A stretch of DNA of 54,395 nt from Streptosporangiaceae bacterium. GTDB lineage: Bacteria; Actinomycetota; Actinomycetes; Streptosporangiales; Streptosporangiaceae. The notes under the pieces are model-generated. The model was not told the origin of the DNA, ran no database searches, and saw only the letters and a program-made list of their open reading frames with translations. Both the position numbers and the translations under genes were made by a program. The stretch is from assembly GCA_030041275.1 (NCBI GenBank), contig JASHOE010000242.1:1-54395 (forward strand), written 5' to 3'. Positions 18,084-26,182 of this stretch are shown here, one piece after another (the stretch's first letter is position 1; every line of letters begins with the position of its first letter).

Positions 18084-18686
18084 ATGGCCTGGCAATTGAC
18101 CGGGACCTACATGGAGTCCTGCTCGTGCGACACGATCTGCCCGTGCACGTGGTCGGCGCTGACCGCCAAAGCCACGCTTGACCGCTGCCGGGCGCTGCTT
18201 GCCTATCACGTCGACGCTGGCGATATCGACGGCACCGACGTCAGCGGGCTCAGCTTTGCGCTGTTCCTCGACACGCCGCCCGTCATGGCCGAAGGCAACT
18301 GGCGAGTCGGCGTGTTCCTCGACGGCGCCGCGACCGATGCCCAGGCCCAGCAGCTCGGCGCGGTACTGGCAGGCCGGCTCGGCGGGCCGCCAGCGATGCT
18401 CGGCCCGCTCATCGGCGAGATGCTCGGCATCGAGCGCGTCCCCATCGAGTTCTCCGACGACGGCCGCAGCCACAAGGTCCGGGTTGGCAATGCGGCCGAC
18501 CTGGAGGTTACCGACTTCGCAGTGGGCGAAGGCCAGGATCCGGTCCAGCTCGTCAACGTCTTCCACCCGTCGAACACCACGCTGACCGTCGCGCCCGCCA
18601 CCACGGTGACGATGTCCACGTTCGGGATCGAGTGGGGGCGCGCGGGCGAAAGCGGATTCTCGGCGCCCTTCTCCTGGTCGGGATGA
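18084..18686 (+). CDS. DUF1326 protein
   Basis: A 200-aa protein of uncharacterised family DUF1326. The N-terminus MAWQLTGTYMESCSCDTICPC carries the cysteine cluster that marks the family and could bind a metal. The ATG at 18084 was chosen over an upstream ATG because AGGGGGG lies about 8 nt before it and the family begins here. The gene overlaps the following DUF2182 membrane protein gene by ATGA. The two families are commonly neighbours, which suggests a joint, still unknown, metal- or copper-related role. Confidence 0.9.
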   Translation: MAWQLTGTYMESCSCDTICPCTWSALTAKATLDRCRALLAYHVDAGDIDGTDVSGLSFALFLDTPPVMAEGNWRVGVFLDGAATDAQAQQLGAVLAGRLGGPPAMLGPLIGEMLGIERVPIEFSDDGRSHKVRVGNAADLEVTDFAVGEGQDPVQLVNVFHPSNTTLTVAPATTVTMSTFGIEWGRAGESGFSAPFSWSG

Positions 18687-19465
18687 CCAGCACTCCGCCG
18701 CAGTCGGCTGGGCCGCCGCTGCAATGGCTAGCCAGGCCGCAGACATCGGCGCTGCTCTTCCTCGCGGCCGCAGCTTGGGCGTGGACCCTCGTGCTCGCTC
18801 GCGGGATGGCCGGCATGACCGGCACCATGGGCTTCGGCATCGGTACATTCGTCGCGGTCTGGACGCTGATGATGGCGGCGATGATGTTGCCGTCGGTGAC
18901 GCCGCTCGCGTCGCTTTATGCCAGATCGATCACCGCCAGTCGGACAACGCGGCTCGGCGCGCTGGTCCTTGGTTACTTGCTGATCTGGGCGGTCGCGGGA
19001 GTGCCGGCCTATGGCCTGGCGTGGCTGACGAGCTGGCTGGACAGTCACCATCCGACTACGGCGCACGGCCTGGCAATCGCGATCTTTGCTGCCTGCGGTA
19101 TCTACCAGCTGACTGACGCCAAAGACCGATGCCTCGCGCACTGCCGATCACCGTTCGGCTTGTTGCTGCGGTACGGCTCGTTCCGCGGTCGGACCAGGGA
19201 CCTGCGTGTGGGCGCGCACCACGGCGCCTACTGCCTGGGCTGCTGCTGGGCGCTCATGGTGGTGCTGATCGCCGTCGGTGTCATGAACATCGTCGCGATG
19301 GTGGCGCTGGCGGTCGTCATCCTGGTGGAGAAGGTCTCGCCGCGCGGCGAACTGATAGCGCGGCTGGCCGGATTCGCCGCGCTCGGCCTGGCGGTCGCGA
19401 CGATCTGGCTGCCCTGGCTCGCGCCCGGCCTGCAGGCGGCCCATCCGATGATGATGGGGTCCTAA
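18683..19465 (+). CDS. DUF2182 integral membrane protein
   Basis: A 260-aa polytopic membrane protein with about six hydrophobic segments (starting LLFLAAAAWAWTLVLARGM; also LVLGYLLIWAVAGVPAYG and WALMVVLIAVGVMNIVAMVAL). It has the family's Met-rich WTLMMAAMMLPSVTP signature and cysteine/histidine loops (DRCLAHCRSP, HHGAYCLGCCW), all consistent with metal binding in the membrane. The ATG at 18683 overlaps the DUF1326 stop (ATGA), so translation is coupled. Function not established; metal handling is an inference. Confidence 0.9.
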   Translation: MTSTPPQSAGPPLQWLARPQTSALLFLAAAAWAWTLVLARGMAGMTGTMGFGIGTFVAVWTLMMAAMMLPSVTPLASLYARSITASRTTRLGALVLGYLLIWAVAGVPAYGLAWLTSWLDSHHPTTAHGLAIAIFAACGIYQLTDAKDRCLAHCRSPFGLLLRYGSFRGRTRDLRVGAHHGAYCLGCCWALMVVLIAVGVMNIVAMVALAVVILVEKVSPRGELIARLAGFAALGLAVATIWLPWLAPGLQAAHPMMMGS

Positions 19466-19510
19466 GAAAAGGCACGGATGATCGCGCGATCGGCGTGAAC
19501 AAGGTGCTCC

Positions 19511-20050
19511 TTAGCTCTGCGCTCGCTGCTGCAGCTGTTGCGATGGATGCCAGACCTGCACCGTGATCGTGTGGCCGGGGTGTGCTTTGCTGCCAGCAGG
19601 CGGCGACTGGTCTACCACGAGACCTTCGACCGGCATGGGGTCCTTGGTCAGCTGGACGAACTCGACCCGGAGGTCGTGACCCCTGATCAGGAACCGGGCG
19701 GGCCCGGCAAAGAGTCCGTGAACGTCCGGCACGGGCACGTGCCAGGGACGGGACGGATGCGGGTCTAATGACGATGGCGGTTCGAACGGTCGCGTGAGAC
19801 CACTGCCTGGTTTCAGGATGCCGATCTCGACGTCGTATCGCTCGCGGGTGGCTGGGTCGGTCAGGGTCCGGAGGGCCAGGTCGATCGCCGCGCGGGCCTG
19901 GTCGATGACAGCGATCACCTTGGAGGGAGCGCCGGCAATCATTTCCGGCGCGAGGACCGCCGCTTTGGCCTCGTAGCTGACCCGCACCTCGTCGGCAGAC
20001 GCGCCCTGAATGACGCCGAGCATGTCGTAGTACGTGAACTGACCGGCCAT
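19511..20050 (-). CDS. J-domain-like protein with C-terminal PASTA domain
   Basis: A 179-aa protein. Residues about 4-75 follow a DnaJ domain (FTYYDMLGVIQGASADEVRVSYEAK...LRTLTDPATRERYD), but the HPD tripeptide needed to stimulate Hsp70 ATPase is missing (AKAAVLAPEMIAG lies there). Residues about 110-170 read as a PASTA domain (VPDVHGLFAGPA...GLVVDQSPPAGSKAHPGHTITVQVW), a module usually found on penicillin-binding proteins and Ser/Thr kinases. No signal peptide or membrane helix is seen, so it is probably cytosolic. ATG at 20050 follows an AGGCAGGA box. The role is not known; it may be a scaffold. Confidence 0.75.
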   Translation of the reverse strand: MAGQFTYYDMLGVIQGASADEVRVSYEAKAAVLAPEMIAGAPSKVIAVIDQARAAIDLALRTLTDPATRERYDVEIGILKPGSGLTRPFEPPSSLDPHPSRPWHVPVPDVHGLFAGPARFLIRGHDLRVEFVQLTKDPMPVEGLVVDQSPPAGSKAHPGHTITVQVWHPSQQLQQRAQS

Positions 20051-20168
20051 GATGGCGTCCTGCCTGTGAGGAAGTGCCCTCATTGTGTCCAGGCACGGGC
20101 TGAGTCGGCAAGGCCGCCCTGCGGTACCGGCCGGTGCGCAGGGCGGCGCGCTGTCCCGCTGGACTTCT

Positions 20169-20174
20169 TAGACT
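20169..20174 (+). promoter_or_regulatory. -10 box TAGACT of a leaderless AfsR-type gene
   Basis: TAGACT ends 6 nt before the GTG start at 20181, placing the transcription start at or next to the start codon. No convincing -35 and no ribosome site are seen, as expected for a leaderless mRNA. Confidence 0.5.
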
Positions 20175-20180
20175 GACCTG

Positions 20181-23100
20181 GTGAGTATGGCGCTGAACCT
20201 GCTCGGTGAGGTGCGCTGGCGCCAGCAGCCGGTGGTGGGGGACCGTCCGCAGGCGCTGCTGGCAGCCCTGGCAGCGCGCGGCGGCCGGGCAGTACCCGAC
20301 GACGAGCTCATCGAGCTCGTCTGGGGGGACGAGCCGCCGCTCAACGCCCTGAAAAGTCTGCAGGTCCTGGTGTCGCGCACGCGTGGCACGTGCGGGGCGG
20401 ATGCGATCATCCGCGACGGTGTCGGCTACCGGCTCGGTGCCGCGCCGGGTGAGGTGGACAGCATCCGGCTATCAACGCTCGTCCGTGCGGCCGAAGCCGC
20501 GCTTGACCGGGATGCGGCGGTTGCGGCCGAGTTTGCGCGGGAGGCACTGGCGCTGGCTGATGGCGCCGCCGGGGCGACCAATGGCAGCGCTGGACCGCTG
20601 GCGGACGTGCGCCGGGAGGCTGCGACGGAGGCCGGCAGCGCCCGGGCCATCCTGGCCCAGGCGTCGAGTCGAATGGGGGCGCACGGGGCGGCGCTCCCGG
20701 CGCTCGAGGCCGCGCACGCCGAGCGCCCGCAGGACGAGTCGCTGCTGGCGGACCTGCTGCGCACCGAGGCCGCTGTCCGCGGTCCGGCCGCTGCGCTGGA
20801 TCGTCTCGAGCGGTACCGCCGCGACGTGCGCGAGCGGCTCGGCACCGACCCAGGCGAGTCGCTGCGCCGGGCGCAGCGGGATCTGCTGGCGCTGGACCGG
20901 CCGGTGCGCTCGGGCGTCCGGTACGACGCCACCACGCTGGTCGGCCGCGACCGCGACCTCGAGCGGCTGCGCGGGCTGACGGCTCGTTCGCGGGTGGTGT
21001 CGATCGTCGGCGCTGGCGGGCTAGGCAAGACCCGCCTGGCGCAGGCGATTGCGCGCGCCGCGACCGTGCCGATGGTGCACGTCGTCGAGCTCGCTGGCGT
21101 CTCCGCCGCCGACGACGTGCTCGGTGAGGTGGGATCGGTCCTCGGTGTCCGCGACTCGATCCAGGGCCGCCGGGTGCTCACCGCGGTTCAGCGGGCCGAC
21201 GTGCGGGGGAGGATCGCGCAGCGGCTTGCGCAGTCACCTGCGCTGCTCGTGCTGGACAATTGCGAGCACCTCATCGAGGCCGCCGCGGACCTGGTGGCCT
21301 TTCTCGTGTCGGCGACCTCCGATCTGCACGTGCTCACCACAAGTCGCGCACCACTAGGCCTGGCCGCCGAGCGTGTCTACCTGCTCGGCGAGCTGGGAAT
21401 CGCCGACGCGGCACAGCTATTCCGCGACCGGGCAACCGGCGCTCGCCCCAACGTGCTGCTCCCCGAGCACGCCGTGACCAGCATCGTGCGTCGGCTCGAC
21501 GGCCTGCCGCTGGCGATCGAGCTCGCGGCGGCGCAGGTGCGCGCCATGTCGGTGGAGGAAATAGACAGGCGGTTGGAGAACCGCTTTACCCTCCTGCGCG
21601 GGGGCGACCGCAGTGCGCCCGACCGGCACCAGACCTTGCTCGCGGTCATCGACTGGTCCTGGAACCTGCTGAAAGCGGGCGAGCAGCGTGCGTTGCGCTG
21701 GCTGGCATTGTTCAACGACGGGTTCACGCTCGCGGCAGCGGAGGCGATACTCGGGGCCGACGCCGTACTGCCGGTCCAGGGCCTCGTCAGCCAGTCGTTG
21801 CTGAGCCTGAGAGAAACCACGCCGGGCGTTCGCTACCGCATGCTCGAGACGGTGCGTGAGTTCGGGCGGATGCAGCTCGTCGCGGTCGGCGAGGATGGCG
21901 AGGCCGGAGCCGCTGTGCGGCGCTGGGCGGTCGGATACGCCCGCGATCACGGTGCGCGGCTGACAACCGCAGACCAGTTCGCGGCCGTCGACGCCGTGCA
22001 CGCCGAAGAGGTCAACCTCGCCGACGAGCTTCGGGCAGCGATCGCCGACGATGACCCCGGCTCCGTCGTTCCGCTGCTGGCCGCGCTCGGCATGTTCTGG
22101 ACGATGCGGGGCGAGCACGTGCGCCTCATGGCGCTGGCTGAGGCGGTCGCGGACGTCATCGGCGACTGGCAGCCGCCGCCTGACCTGGCCAGCCTGACGC
22201 GCGAGGCACTAGCCATCGTGCTCACCAACACGATGATCATCGGCCGGGCGCGGACCGCGCCGTTGCAGGCGCAGCTCCGGCGGCTTAGCACTGGCCCGGG
22301 CCCGGACGGGCGCATGATCGGACTGGCCAGGGTGCTGCTGGAGTTTGAGCCCGATGACATCGGCGCATTCACCCGCCGGCTCGAAAAGCTCGCCGCGGAC
22401 CCGGACCCCGGCACGGCGGTAGCCGCAAACCACTGGCTGAGTAACGTGCGCGAGAATGCGGGCGATCCGGCCGGCGCGGCTGAGGCCGCCGAGCGCGCGC
22501 TCGAGCTCGCCGGTAACGACGCCGGACCGTGGTCGTGGGCCACGCCACACGCGCTGCTGGCAGAACTCACCATGCACGCGGGGGACCGCGCCTCGGCAGC
22601 CGCGCACGCCCGCGCCGCCCTGCCGGTCATGCAGCGGCTTGGCGCCAGCGATGACGAGATACAACTCCGCGCCCTGCTGGTGTGCTGCGCGATTGTCGAC
22701 AACCAGTTCCAGGAAGCGGAAGAGCAGCTTGCGCGGATCGACGACGCGGCCCGAGGCGGGGCCGTCTTCGGGGGAGCGGCGTTCCAGCAAGTGTGCCGTG
22801 CGGAGCTGCTCCTCGCCCGCGGCGATCACGCCGCGGGCCTGGCCGCCTATCGTGAGTGCGCGACACGCATGCGCGAACTTGAGTTTCCGGGTGTCAGCCG
22901 CACCGGCCTGGAGCCGTGGGCGCTCTTTGGCGCGTCGATGGCGCTCGCGGCGCACGCTTACTACGCCGCGGGGGACGATGAGGCCTACGGTCGCGACATG
23001 TTCGCCGCCTGCCGTGCGGCCGCCCTGCGAACGCTCAGCCCGGCAGCAGGAGACCTGGATTATCCGCTGGCCGGCCTGCTGCTGTTCTCGCTCGGGGCGT

Positions 23101-23333
23101 GGGGCCTGCTTCGCCGGACCGGCTCGCCCGAAGACGCGGCGCGGTTGCTCGCGCTCGCCGATAAATTCGCCTACAGCCGCGCGATCCCGACGCTCATGTG
23201 GGAGCGCATCGCGCCCGTGGCCGAAGCGGCGGCGCCGGGTCGGCTCGCCGAGTTCCGCGCCGGGTACGCCGACAGCCGCCCGGCAGACCTTCTGGCAGAG
23301 GTCTACCGGGCGGTCGAACGGCTGCCTGGCTAG
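20181..23333 (+). CDS. SARP/AfsR-type regulator with BTAD, NB-ARC-like ATPase and TPR-like C-terminus
   Basis: A 1050-aa transcriptional regulator. Residues 1-95: OmpR-like winged helix (GGRAVPDDELIELVWGDEPP, LKSLQVLVSRTR). About 95-245: bacterial transcriptional activation domain. About 250-560: STAND-type ATPase with VGRDRDLERL, Walker A GAGGLGKT, Walker B ALLVLDNCEHL and RLDGLPLAIELAAA. The rest is helical repeats (TPR-like). The family controls antibiotic or secondary metabolism in actinomycetes; no biosynthetic cluster lies in the window, but the convergent ABC exporter ends 14 bp away. GTG at 20181 appears leaderless. Its targets and the ligand sensed by the STAND domain are unknown. 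Confidence 0.9.
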   Translation: MSMALNLLGEVRWRQQPVVGDRPQALLAALAARGGRAVPDDELIELVWGDEPPLNALKSLQVLVSRTRGTCGADAIIRDGVGYRLGAAPGEVDSIRLSTLVRAAEAALDRDAAVAAEFAREALALADGAAGATNGSAGPLADVRREAATEAGSARAILAQASSRMGAHGAALPALEAAHAERPQDESLLADLLRTEAAVRGPAAALDRLERYRRDVRERLGTDPGESLRRAQRDLLALDRPVRSGVRYDATTLVGRDRDLERLRGLTARSRVVSIVGAGGLGKTRLAQAIARAATVPMVHVVELAGVSAADDVLGEVGSVLGVRDSIQGRRVLTAVQRADVRGRIAQRLAQSPALLVLDNCEHLIEAAADLVAFLVSATSDLHVLTTSRAPLGLAAERVYLLGELGIADAAQLFRDRATGARPNVLLPEHAVTSIVRRLDGLPLAIELAAAQVRAMSVEEIDRRLENRFTLLRGGDRSAPDRHQTLLAVIDWSWNLLKAGEQRALRWLALFNDGFTLAAAEAILGADAVLPVQGLVSQSLLSLRETTPGVRYRMLETVREFGRMQLVAVGEDGEAGAAVRRWAVGYARDHGARLTTADQFAAVDAVHAEEVNLADELRAAIADDDPGSVVPLLAALGMFWTMRGEHVRLMALAEAVADVIGDWQPPPDLASLTREALAIVLTNTMIIGRARTAPLQAQLRRLSTGPGPDGRMIGLARVLLEFEPDDIGAFTRRLEKLAADPDPGTAVAANHWLSNVRENAGDPAGAAEAAERALELAGNDAGPWSWATPHALLAELTMHAGDRASAAAHARAALPVMQRLGASDDEIQLRALLVCCAIVDNQFQEAEEQLARIDDAARGGAVFGGAAFQQVCRAELLLARGDHAAGLAAYRECATRMRELEFPGVSRTGLEPWALFGASMALAAHAYYAAGDDEAYGRDMFAACRAAALRTLSPAAGDLDYPLAGLLLFSLGAWGLLRRTGSPEDAARLLALADKFAYSRAIPTLMWERIAPVAEAAAPGRLAEFRAGYADSRPADLLAEVYRAVERLPG

Positions 23334-23347
23334 CGAGCCGACGCGGG

Positions 23348-24208
23348 CTACATGTGCCGCTTGTAGCTGTACACCGACAGCGGCGCGAAGATCATGATCA
23401 CCGCTAGGCCAGCCAGCAGCGTCCAGCCCACCTCCCCGCTGATCACGCCCTGGTTCGCGAGGTCGCGGGCGGCCGAGACCAAGTGCGACACGGGGTTGAC
23501 CCGGACGAAGTCGGCGAGCGCGCCTGGCAGCGTGCCGACTCGCACGAACGCATTGGACAAGAAGGTCAGCGGGAACAGGATCAGCATGGAGATCCCCTGC
23601 ACGCTGCGAGCATTGCGCGCGAGCGTGCCGATGAACGTGAAGATCCAGGCAAGCGCCCATCCCGTGAAGATCGACAAGGCGATGGCGCCGAGCACACCGA
23701 AGAGGCCACCACCCGGCCGATAACCGATGAGCACTCCCGTGACGAACGTCAGGCTCGCGGCGATCAGATACCGAACCAGGTCGGCAACCATGGGCCCGGC
23801 GAGCGGGGCGAGGCGGGCGATGGGCAGCGACTTGAACCGGTCGAAGACGCCCTTCTCCATGTCCTCGCGGAGCTGAACGCCGGTGGACATGCAGGTGGTC
23901 AGCACGGTCTGAGCGACGATGCCCGGGATCAGCAGGGGCAGGTAGTTGTGCACGCTGCCGGCGATGGCGCCGCCGAAGATGTAGGCGAACATCGCGGTGA
24001 ACAGCAACGGCTGCAGCGTGACGTCGAAGAACTGTTCCGGGTTGCGCCGCATCTTCTTCAGCGCTCGCCAGGCCATCGACAAGGTCTGGCTGACGGTCTC
24101 GGCGACGCTGACCCGCGGGCGAGCGCGGGCCACGGCGGTGGCCGGATCCATGATCGGTATCCGGGCGCCGAGGCCTGGCTGGGTCTGATCTAGGGTCGCG
24201 GTGGTCAT
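23348..24208 (-). CDS. ABC-2 type export permease (DrrB-like)
   Basis: A 286-aa membrane subunit of a two-gene ABC exporter, with six hydrophobic segments after a cytoplasmic N-terminus of about 50 residues (for example LLIPGIVAQTVLTTCMSTG, IAASLTFVTGVLIGY, ISMLILFPLTFLSNAFV). The pattern NSxFVPxxxMP/LP-like is present as LSNAFVRVGTLPG, as in the daunorubicin-resistance DrrB group. The ATG overlaps the ATPase stop (ATGA), so the subunits are made together. Probable role: efflux of a hydrophobic drug or lipid. Substrate unknown. Confidence 0.9.
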   Translation of the reverse strand: MTTATLDQTQPGLGARIPIMDPATAVARARPRVSVAETVSQTLSMAWRALKKMRRNPEQFFDVTLQPLLFTAMFAYIFGGAIAGSVHNYLPLLIPGIVAQTVLTTCMSTGVQLREDMEKGVFDRFKSLPIARLAPLAGPMVADLVRYLIAASLTFVTGVLIGYRPGGGLFGVLGAIALSIFTGWALAWIFTFIGTLARNARSVQGISMLILFPLTFLSNAFVRVGTLPGALADFVRVNPVSHLVSAARDLANQGVISGEVGWTLLAGLAVIMIFAPLSVYSYKRHM

Positions 24209-25200
24209 CGGGTCTCCTGGAATTGCTTGTCCTGCACGGCGTCAGCCGGCTGGTCGGGATCGGTAGTGTCGTGGCCGGTCAGCGCCAGGAACACCGCATC
24301 GAGCGTTGGCTGGGCGACGCTCACCGCGGTGATCGTCAAACCCGCCTGCCGAAGCCCGATGAGCACGTCGGCAGCACTGTCTGCGGTGTCGAGAGGCACG
24401 TTGACCCGGCCGGTGTCGGGCTCAAGCACTGGCTCCCTGCCGACGACCCGCCACATGACCTGCCTGGCCAGGTCCGTGTCGGCGCCGTCGGCAAGCTGGA
24501 GCTGCAGGGTGGAACTGCCGACCGACGCTTTCAGCTCGTCCGGCGTGCCCTCGGCCACCTTGCGGCCATGGTCGATGACCGCCACGCGGTCGGCGAGCTG
24601 GTCGGCCTCGTCGAGGTACTGCGTCGTCAGCACGATCGTGCAGCCGTCTGCGACCAGATCTCGGATGGTGCCCCACATGTCGCCGCGGGTGCGCGGATCC
24701 AGGCCGGTCGTGGGCTCGTCCAGGAAAATCAGTGGCGGCCTGGTGATGAGGCTGGCCGCCAGGTCCAAGCGGCGGCGCATTCCGCCCGAGAACTGGGAGA
24801 TCGGCTTGCTCGCCGCTGCCTCGAGGTCAAACCGCGTCAGCAGCGCGCGGGCGGTGGCGCGCGCATCGGCAGACCGCAGGCCCTGCAGCCGGCCGAACAG
24901 CCACAAGTTCTCGGTGGCGGTCAGGTCCTCGTCGACCGACGCATACTGCCCGGTGACGCCCACGAGCTGACGGACCCGATGTGGTTCTCTGGCCACGTCC
25001 ACCCCGAAGATGAATGCCCGTCCTGCATCGATGGGCAGCAGCGTCGCGAGCATTCGCAGCATGGTGGTCTTCCCGGCCCCGTTCGGGCCGAGGACACCGA
25101 AGATCTCGCCTTGGCGGACCTCCAGGTCGATTCCGTCGACGGCGCGGAACTCGCCGAAGGTCTTGACCAGGCCGGTGGCTGACACGCTCGGTGTCGTCAT
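24205..25200 (-). CDS. ABC transporter ATPase, daunorubicin-resistance DrrA type
   Basis: A 331-aa nucleotide-binding subunit of the exporter. Walker A GPNGAGKTT at about residues 39-47, signature FSGGMRRRLDLA, Walker B PPLIFLDEPTTGLDP, and TTQYLDEADQLADR where the usual H-loop His is Gln, as typical for DrrA proteins. The C-terminal 100 residues match the DrrA-specific extension (TAVSVAQPTLDAVFLALTGH). It is the first gene of the exporter operon; the ATG at 25200 has a weak GAGGAGAA-type box. Energises the ABC-2 permease translated from the overlapping gene. Confidence 0.93.
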   Translation of the reverse strand: MTTPSVSATGLVKTFGEFRAVDGIDLEVRQGEIFGVLGPNGAGKTTMLRMLATLLPIDAGRAFIFGVDVAREPHRVRQLVGVTGQYASVDEDLTATENLWLFGRLQGLRSADARATARALLTRFDLEAAASKPISQFSGGMRRRLDLAASLITRPPLIFLDEPTTGLDPRTRGDMWGTIRDLVADGCTIVLTTQYLDEADQLADRVAVIDHGRKVAEGTPDELKASVGSSTLQLQLADGADTDLARQVMWRVVGREPVLEPDTGRVNVPLDTADSAADVLIGLRQAGLTITAVSVAQPTLDAVFLALTGHDTTDPDQPADAVQDKQFQETR

Positions 25201-25501
25201 GGTGATGTTCTCCTCGCAGACCGGATTTGGTGCGTGCCGCCAACGTAAGGCGGCCCGGTTTCACCGCGCCTACACCGCGGTTACACGGCCCAGCAGGCGT
25301 GTATCCGCGTGGAGTGCCGCCGTGCGGGCACTCTGACCCACCCCATCTGACCTGCCGAAAGAGGTAATAAGGCCGCCGCCGTTGCGGCCGTCCAAGCGCG
25401 AGAGTCGGCTGGTGAGCACCGAGAACGATCCGGTCAGCCGCAACTGGCCACAACCAGCCGCGTCTTATCTGGCGCCGGCGTGGTGGCGTGCCAGCAGGCC
25501 G
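25201..25501. other. Intergenic, no gene seen
   Basis: About 300 bp between the exporter ATPase start and the 3' end of the siroheme operon. It must hold the exporter promoter on the minus strand. I find no convincing promoter hexamers, operator palindrome or open frame. Confidence 0.4.
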
Positions 25502-26182
25502 TCAGCGCTTGGCCAGCATTGCCTTCCGGTAGCGCTCGATGACGAGGCCCGCCAGCGCCGGGTGGCCGCCGAGTGGCGCGGTCACCCAGTCGGCGCCGGC
25601 CGCGGCGAGCTGGTCCTGAAACAGACCAGGAGCCAGCAGGTAACTGGCCACCGCGACCGGGCCGCCCGTCTGCGCCCGCAAATCCGCCACGGCCGCGGGA
25701 ACAGTCGGTTCCGCGGTGGTGGCGAACGCGGCGAGCACCGGAACGCCCAGCCGGTCGGCGAGGAGATCAGCCTGCTTGCGCACGTCGGCGGCGGCGGCCG
25801 GATCTGACGAGCCTGCCGCGGCGAGGACGACCGGGGTCCCGGCCGGCACGCCGGCCTCGGCGAGCCGGGCCGTCAGGGCCGTCAGCAGCAGCTCGTCGGG
25901 TCCTAGTGGACCCGCCACCCGCGCTCCGGCCGAGCTGGCTGCGCCCGTGATGTCGGCCGCCAGGTGATAGCCGGACGACAGCAGCAGCGGAACGATGACG
26001 GTGTTGGCCCCGGCCGCGTCGAGCTGGTCCGGCAGCGACGGCTCCGCGTGGCCGAGGAAGGCCACCCGGACGTCCAGCACCGGCGCCAGCCTCCTGACCT
26101 GCTTGGCGAGGCCGCGAACGACGTCGGCGGCGGCGGGGTCGCGGCTGCCGTGTGCGACGGCCACCAGTGCAGGGCTACTCAT
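25502..26182 (-). CDS. Sirohydrochlorin chelatase (CbiX/SirB family)
   Basis: A 226-aa class II chelatase that inserts Fe2+ (or Co2+) into sirohydrochlorin, the last step of siroheme synthesis. It contains two CbiX-like halves: the first starts VAVAHGSRDPAA and includes the metal-site His in SSGYHLAADI; the second includes APGLFQDQLAAAGADWV. The ATG (26182) overlaps the stop of the preceding cysG-like gene by ATGA. Position at the end of the sulfite reductase operon argues for iron and siroheme over cobalt and B12. Confidence 0.88.
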   Translation of the reverse strand: MSSPALVAVAHGSRDPAAADVVRGLAKQVRRLAPVLDVRVAFLGHAEPSLPDQLDAAGANTVIVPLLLSSGYHLAADITGAASSAGARVAGPLGPDELLLTALTARLAEAGVPAGTPVVLAAAGSSDPAAAADVRKQADLLADRLGVPVLAAFATTAEPTVPAAVADLRAQTGGPVAVASYLLAPGLFQDQLAAAGADWVTAPLGGHPALAGLVIERYRKAMLAKR

